A DNA stretch of 64,000 nt from Zelonia costaricensis (Eukaryota > Euglenozoa > Kinetoplastea > Trypanosomatida > Trypanosomatidae): contig JASAOO010003513.1 in NCBI GenBank assembly GCA_030849075.1, positions 24,303 to 88,302 of the forward strand, in the 5' to 3' direction. Positions 60,401 to 64,000 of the stretch are shown here, piece after piece. Made by a program: the position numbers and the translations under genes. The number at the start of each line of letters is the position of its first letter. Position 1 is the stretch's first letter. Below the pieces are notes generated by a model, which had not been told where the DNA came from, ran no database searches, and worked only from the letters and a program-made list of their open reading frames with translations.

Positions 60401-62357
60401 CAGCACGCCCACCCCTCCTCCGCCCTCCGTCGTGATGTCGGACAAGAAGGTCGAGGCGGCCGCCGCGCTGGCCATCCAGTCCGCCATCGCCGTGCGCCTC
60501 ACGAGTGCGCGCGAGTACCTGCGCGAGGCCATCACCTACGACGAGTCCAACGAGTTGGCGCAGCTGGAGACGGCGCGGCTGTGCTACCGCACGCAGGACA
60601 TGGACGGCTGCGAGCGGCACTGCACCACGGTGCTGCGCATGGCCGGCGGCGGCGGCGCCAGCAGCGAGGCCGCCGCGATGCTGCTCGCCAACCTGTACAC
60701 GCAGCAGGGCCGCGCCGAGGACGCGCAGGCCACTTTCGAAGACCTCCTCGCCAAGACGCCGCAGCACTACGAGGCCCTCGTCGACTACCTCATGCTACTC
60801 TACCACGCGGGGCGTGTCGCGGACGCGAAGGACGCGCTGGAGCGGGCGGCGGCGGCGATCCCAGCGGGGCAGCGCACCGACCCGGGGCTCAGCTACGCGC
60901 GTGGCTTGTACGAGCACCTGCGCAACAGCAACGCCGAGGCGCTGCGCCACTTCAACCTGGCCCGGCTGCCGGCCGACAACCCGTGGTGTGCCCGGGCGCT
61001 CGTCCGAATGATCCGCATTTACCTGGTCCCGACCACGCAGGACCTGTGGGTGCGCGGGGCGGCGGGTGCCGCAACGTCCGCGTCGTCGCCGAACAACGCA
61101 CAGCGTCGGAAGTCACTGCAGTCGAACGCGTCGTCGTCCCCGGCGTCGCCGGTGAAGGCCGGGGCAGCAGCCGCAGCAGCAGCCGCGGCGGCGGCGGCAT
61201 CGGGGACCGGCAGTGCCGCGGCGGCCGGTGGTGGTGGTGCCGACCTCCCCGAGAACATCCGCTACGCGGAGCAGCTGCTGCTGCTGCTGCCGGTGCACAG
61301 CGAGGAGCGCAGCATGCTGCAGGCGTACTGCACCATGGCCACCCGCCGGCCCGAGGAGCTCGAGACCGCCATGCACCTCTTCCTCGAGTGCGTCGTGGCC
61401 GCCGAGACGAGCGGGAGCGCGGCGCCGAAGGACGCCGGCGGTGCGGCCTCTGCTGCCGCGCCACCGAAGAACGGCGCCGCAGCAGCAGTCGCGAAGTCCG
61501 CGCGGGCGGCAGCGACGCGGCGGCCCACCGGCCCAGACGACGGGGACAGCGACGATAATGACGACGACGACGAGGACCTGCAGCTGCTCGCCGGCATGCA
61601 CGAGGCGGCGGCGCAACTGGCGCAGCGCGGCAACGCCGGCGCGGGCGTCAACAGCACGGCCACGCTTGCCTTCGCGCTGCAGTGCCGCGTCGTGCACCCC
61701 GCTGCGTTCCTGGGGCTGTCGATCAGCCTGTTCGTGTCCGGGCAGGAGACGGCGGCCCGCAACGTGCTGGCGCGGCTGCTGGAGAGCAAGCAGGTGAAGA
61801 CGACCATGCCATCGGCGATGGCGGCCGCGCAACCCGAGAACGCGGAGAAGAACAAAGCTGGTGGGGCTGGTGGGGCTGCGGGACCTGCAGCCAGCACCAA
61901 CGGCGGCTCCTCCAGCGTCCCAACGCCCGCGACGAGCAAGATCGTCGTCTCGCCGCCCATGGCGCTGCTGACGTGCTCCGAGGACGACACCCTCGAGCGG
62001 GCGATGCTGCTGCATGCGTACATGGACGCGCAGCTCGACCAGCTCGATGACGCACGCTTTGTGCTGCGGCAGGTGCTGGCGGCTAACGTGGGCTGCGGTG
62101 CCGCGTGGGATGCGCTGGGCATGATCTACGAGCGGCAGCACAAGCACAAGGAGGCCTCGCGGTGCTACCAAAAGGCTTGGGAGCTGCTGCGCGAGTCGGA
62201 CCCCGCTGTCGGCTACAAGCTCGGCTTCAACTACCTGCGCGGCAGCGAGCCGGTCAAGGCGATCGATGTGTGCAAGCGCGTCCTGGCCCACCACGCGTCG
62301 TACCCGCGCATCGAGGGCGACGTCATGGACGTCGCCTACTCGATGCTGCGGCCCTGA
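57441..62357 (+). CDS. TTC21B: IFT139 / TTC21B, intraflagellar transport complex A subunit
   Basis: The protein has 1638 residues, almost entirely tetratricopeptide repeats, longer than the roughly 1300 residues of human TTC21B. The N terminus (YALLLFYVREKYWHHAEEV with FRVWRALALDQQGMANEALR after it) and especially the C terminus (GYKLGFNYLRGSEPVKAIDV, then YPRIEGDVMDVAYSMLRP) match the TTC21 family, whose members end in a P-x-I-R-x-D-I-LDxARxSLRP-like sequence. IFT139 is part of IFT-A, which drives retrograde transport in the flagellum. The added length comes from low-complexity inserts between repeats: a Ser/Ala/Gly stretch near 1213-1270, an Ala-rich then acidic stretch (DDGDSDDNDDDDED) near 1320-1380, and a Gly/Ser stretch near 1460-1500. 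ATG 57441 fits the family start; ATG 57300 in frame would add 47 UTR-like residues. Confidence 0.92.
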   Translation: MTDTILRTHYALLLFYVREKYWHHAEEVCLSTIQSTDDHMFRVWRALALDQQGMANEALREYKAVESRRNTAVPALMGMQLIYKANRDQEGVAQTEAKLDGYDVNDNIGGWVQAAALCWAAGDINAARDTLLKFTNNEVAMAYRDEYTNYGTIRAWVDLLSGRGALLEKAGALFSSMLEVEEAQYSYFQTGGDSSSSPSGGAGAGASVVTKWTDMNAALGYVAYLERKTQLTKAQSLLDRLVVLYPNCSIPPLVGKARLLMHAEDWEQAIEVTRRILARDRDNVEALTLEALYALVRDTRYDAATVRLRRLLEAVRAKEPRNAALLHQFALVFSRLAGDRLDLLSITTQFSELACSLEGRNGDAWCGLGYQQLYRRDFKAATATFKKAATLTDSLAPLLGTATCSLHQGDLEEAATQLQFCNQLQPATQRNAELCLLNAQLRWRRRGMEEETAVLRLLDQAAEAIRHEVTAHAGSGMAVYVHLNAPVALGVAHAYLMHCRNEPPDPMFKLSDPIGEKCSRHLEFVVQHLPACMEAQLMLAKIWFVTGEVRKAQGLLKNTILVQEQPLADAFLLSSQICQYMGEVKLASRALEQALTLDFSLQEQPLYNLLLGTVQSTTGKSAEALASLQRAYDTVKAATATATTATASGKPIQALSVPERVTLYLQLAQAQLRVRDVDAARATLTEAAMNFRDSAQAGRVAIAQAMLAARTDIDKSIELLRQVPSKSEYYIPAHSQLGKLFLTQKHNVAMYIQCFQEMAEAVPTAQSYVELGEAYTTIQEPEQAIAAYEKAKALSPSSNELSVRVGRALVAAHDYAKAIRYYQDALTSDPHLSTVRADLATLQWRLGRISSAQETIVQSPVYELPNGVDSVSGAGGAGSPASAAEEPVSVAIERVNLYLLLYKVLREEPWSVPLPATATPPPAPTAKGGSEENSDGGDVALTALLTARTLQQRLVEHQLRAESAEVIAEQRSVMSGICAELGVRCIYSTPTPPPPSVVMSDKKVEAAAALAIQSAIAVRLTSAREYLREAITYDESNELAQLETARLCYRTQDMDGCERHCTTVLRMAGGGGASSEAAAMLLANLYTQQGRAEDAQATFEDLLAKTPQHYEALVDYLMLLYHAGRVADAKDALERAAAAIPAGQRTDPGLSYARGLYEHLRNSNAEALRHFNLARLPADNPWCARALVRMIRIYLVPTTQDLWVRGAAGAATSASSPNNAQRRKSLQSNASSSPASPVKAGAAAAAAAAAAAASGTGSAAAAGGGGADLPENIRYAEQLLLLLPVHSEERSMLQAYCTMATRRPEELETAMHLFLECVVAAETSGSAAPKDAGGAASAAAPPKNGAAAAVAKSARAAATRRPTGPDDGDSDDNDDDDEDLQLLAGMHEAAAQLAQRGNAGAGVNSTATLAFALQCRVVHPAAFLGLSISLFVSGQETAARNVLARLLESKQVKTTMPSAMAAAQPENAEKNKAGGAGGAAGPAASTNGGSSSVPTPATSKIVVSPPMALLTCSEDDTLERAMLLHAYMDAQLDQLDDARFVLRQVLAANVGCGAAWDALGMIYERQHKHKEASRCYQKAWELLRESDPAVGYKLGFNYLRGSEPVKAIDVCKRVLAHHASYPRIEGDVMDVAYSMLRP

Positions 62358-63518
62358 GGAACGCGGACAGGTAAAGGAGGCGAACCTCTTGGTTTTATAG
62401 AGTTGATGTCGCGACATGCTGCGCGGCGTCTTTGTGCTGTTGCTCTTGCTTCTTTTTTGTGTGTGTGTGTGGGTGTGGGTGTGGGTGGACGGGTGGATGA
62501 GGGTGGGGGGTGCCTAAGGTAGAGGTTTTTGACTGCCGGACTCTCCAGCGCACTCGGACGTGCTGGGCCGCCACGATGACAACCACCACAAACATCACTA
62601 ACACCACGTTAGCTCGCCTGCCACCCTTCCCCTCTCCCCCCCCTTTCTCTCTTCGCCAACTCTGGTGTTCTTGCCATATCTCGATGTCTGCGTAGGGGCG
62701 AACTAGTTTGTGTGTGTGTGTTTCATGCGATGTACGTACCCCGATGCTCTTTTATCTTGTCCTGCCCCGCCTCTTTGTTTTCCCCTCCAGCGGCGGCTTC
62801 GCTTTCTGTGACGCGGTCTGCAAGTGTGCGCGTGTGTGTGCCTGTGAGCGTGGATGCGTCTGTCCGATGTGTGGGCATGAACGTGAAGGTCGGACGGGGG
62901 GGCGCGGCGGTGTGCTGCAGTCGCACCTCCTCTACTTGCGACTGCTCAGCGTTGACAGCGCGCGTCGACGACGACGACGACGAGGCAGAGATGAGCAGAG
63001 AAGGACGACGACGTCTGTGTGTGGCCTCTGCGTCGTGCGCTCTTCGTCGGCCCTCACCCCCCCCTCCCTCCGTGTGAGACCCCCTGTGGCCCGTTCACAC
63101 CCCGACGCGGCGTGCACTTCCGTCCCAGTGTACCCCCCCCCCCACCACCACCACCGCCACCATCCGCGACACCGCCACCACCACCCCCAGCCCTGCGCTT
63201 GTGCTCATGTGCATTTCAGCGGTGAGCCCTCCCTCCCCCCCTTCCGGTGAGGGACTTACTCCAAACCGCGCCAACCACGCCAGACAAGGACGAAGCAACT
63301 GATCATAAGATGAAGCGCAGGTCGATCACACACACACACACATGCACACGTACACAAGCCCTATCGCGGCGTGGAGTTCGAGCCAACTCGGGAGGCCCAT
63401 GTGCTGCAGCTGCGGAAGCAAGACCGTGTGCAACTCAATCTGGTCCGATGCAGGGGCAGGCATGCATGGCGTGCAAGTTGTCGCACACGTGTATGCTCCC
63501 TTACTCCCGCGCGCGGCC

Positions 63519-63550
<32 letters not shown>

Positions 63551-64000
63551 GCGTGTATATGCAGGAAGGTACGCGTCATGTTGCGGTGAAGACGACCTCC
63601 AGAGTCGAGGCTGCGAGGGACCAGCTCTCTTCTCCTGGCAGGCGTGTGTGTCTGTGTGTCTGTCGTATCGCTGTCTGCGGACTTCGAGGCGGAGCGCGTT
63701 GATCTCCGCCGAGAACCTCCTCACACGTCAAAGGGGGACAGCGGTGCTGACGTGGCAGTGCCACTCCCCCTCCCTCCCCCCCCCTCAACTCTTCCGTTCT
63801 TTGCCCTTCGCCTCACTTCCTCCTCCTTGCTGATGTCTGTGTGCGCGCGTCCACGCGATCCTGACCTCATCCGCACACACACACACACTCATCCCCTCCC
63901 TCTACCTCCATCAACTCCACCCACATACACACACACTTACCGTTTCGGCACCGGATCCTCTCCCCCCCCCCTTATCACTCACTCCCGCATACACACACAC
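62358..64000. other. 3' flank of the IFT139 gene; no gene recognised
   Basis: A TG tract near 62457-62473 lies about 100 bases after the stop. C-runs occur near 63057-63065 and 63134-63143, CCA/CAC repeats at 63140-63190, a CA tract near 63328-63343, a TG tract near 63517-63547, and further CA tracts at the window end. Reading frames up to about 180 codons here are low-complexity and lack motifs. The next gene, if any, starts beyond the window. Confidence 0.65.

Noticed and set aside
57420..60767. A 1115-codon open frame on the minus strand
   Set aside because: It lies opposite the IFT139 gene, is rich in Arg, Gly, His and Leu, and has no domain. High GC at third codon positions of the real gene removes stops from this frame.
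63363..63385. GAGTTCGAGCCAACTC resembling a tRNA T-arm
   Set aside because: The loop has the wrong size and sequence, and no acceptor, D or anticodon arms are found upstream.

Overview
The window looks like nuclear DNA of a trypanosomatid, most likely Leishmania or a close relative (Leishmaniinae). Every convincing gene lies on the + strand. None has a visible intron. Intergenic regions are long (0.6-2.7 kb) and packed with (TG)n and (CA)n microsatellites and poly-pyrimidine tracts. Those tracts are followed by AG dinucleotides a few tens of bases before the start codon, which is the layout expected of spliced-leader trans-splicing acceptors in a polycistronic unit. No bacterial-type promoters, operators, ribosome binding sites or terminators are expected, and I saw none. 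I saw no strand-switch region and no convincing tRNA or rRNA.

Layout: a UBC13-type ubiquitin-conjugating enzyme (1120-1566); two consecutive twin-CX9C (CHCH) proteins, one CHCHD2/Mix17-like and one a longer divergent relative (3893-4348, 6541-7467); a large FHA-plus-kinase protein of Chk2/Rad53-like architecture (9811-13476); an RNF170-like membrane RING E3 (15589-16710); a small protein with a C-terminal membrane anchor (18288-18890); then a stretch less GC-rich and almost without microsatellites (about 18.9-22.8 kb) holding two unrecognised genes, one broken by a frameshift (19774-20808, 21564-22513). After it come a 1308-residue disordered protein (23820-27746), a small basic protein resembling PRKRIP1 (28637-29134), a giant 3559-residue membrane and ankyrin-repeat protein (31797-42476), a five-helix membrane protein with a likely N-myristoylation signal (43142-43945), spermidine synthase (45100-46002), a DENN-domain protein (47648-53383), a Siw14/PFA-DSP phosphatase (54490-55434), and IFT139/TTC21B of the flagellar IFT-A complex (57441-62357). 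The last 1.6 kb holds no recognisable gene.

Trypanosomatid gene neighbours are co-transcribed but usually not functionally linked, so I do not infer one pathway from the order. The points most worth a second look are the frameshifted acylated protein, the 121-bp duplication around a single N at 44138 (probably an assembly seam), the CHCH pair, the kinase with very large inserts, the giant ankyrin protein, a perfect 16-bp hairpin at 3422-3471, and two strong G-quadruplex motifs on the minus strand. I did not find a clearly new multi-gene system.

Several start codons are placed downstream of the longest possible reading frame. The extra upstream codons translate CA-repeat 5' UTR (His-Thr runs) or lie before the probable splice acceptor.
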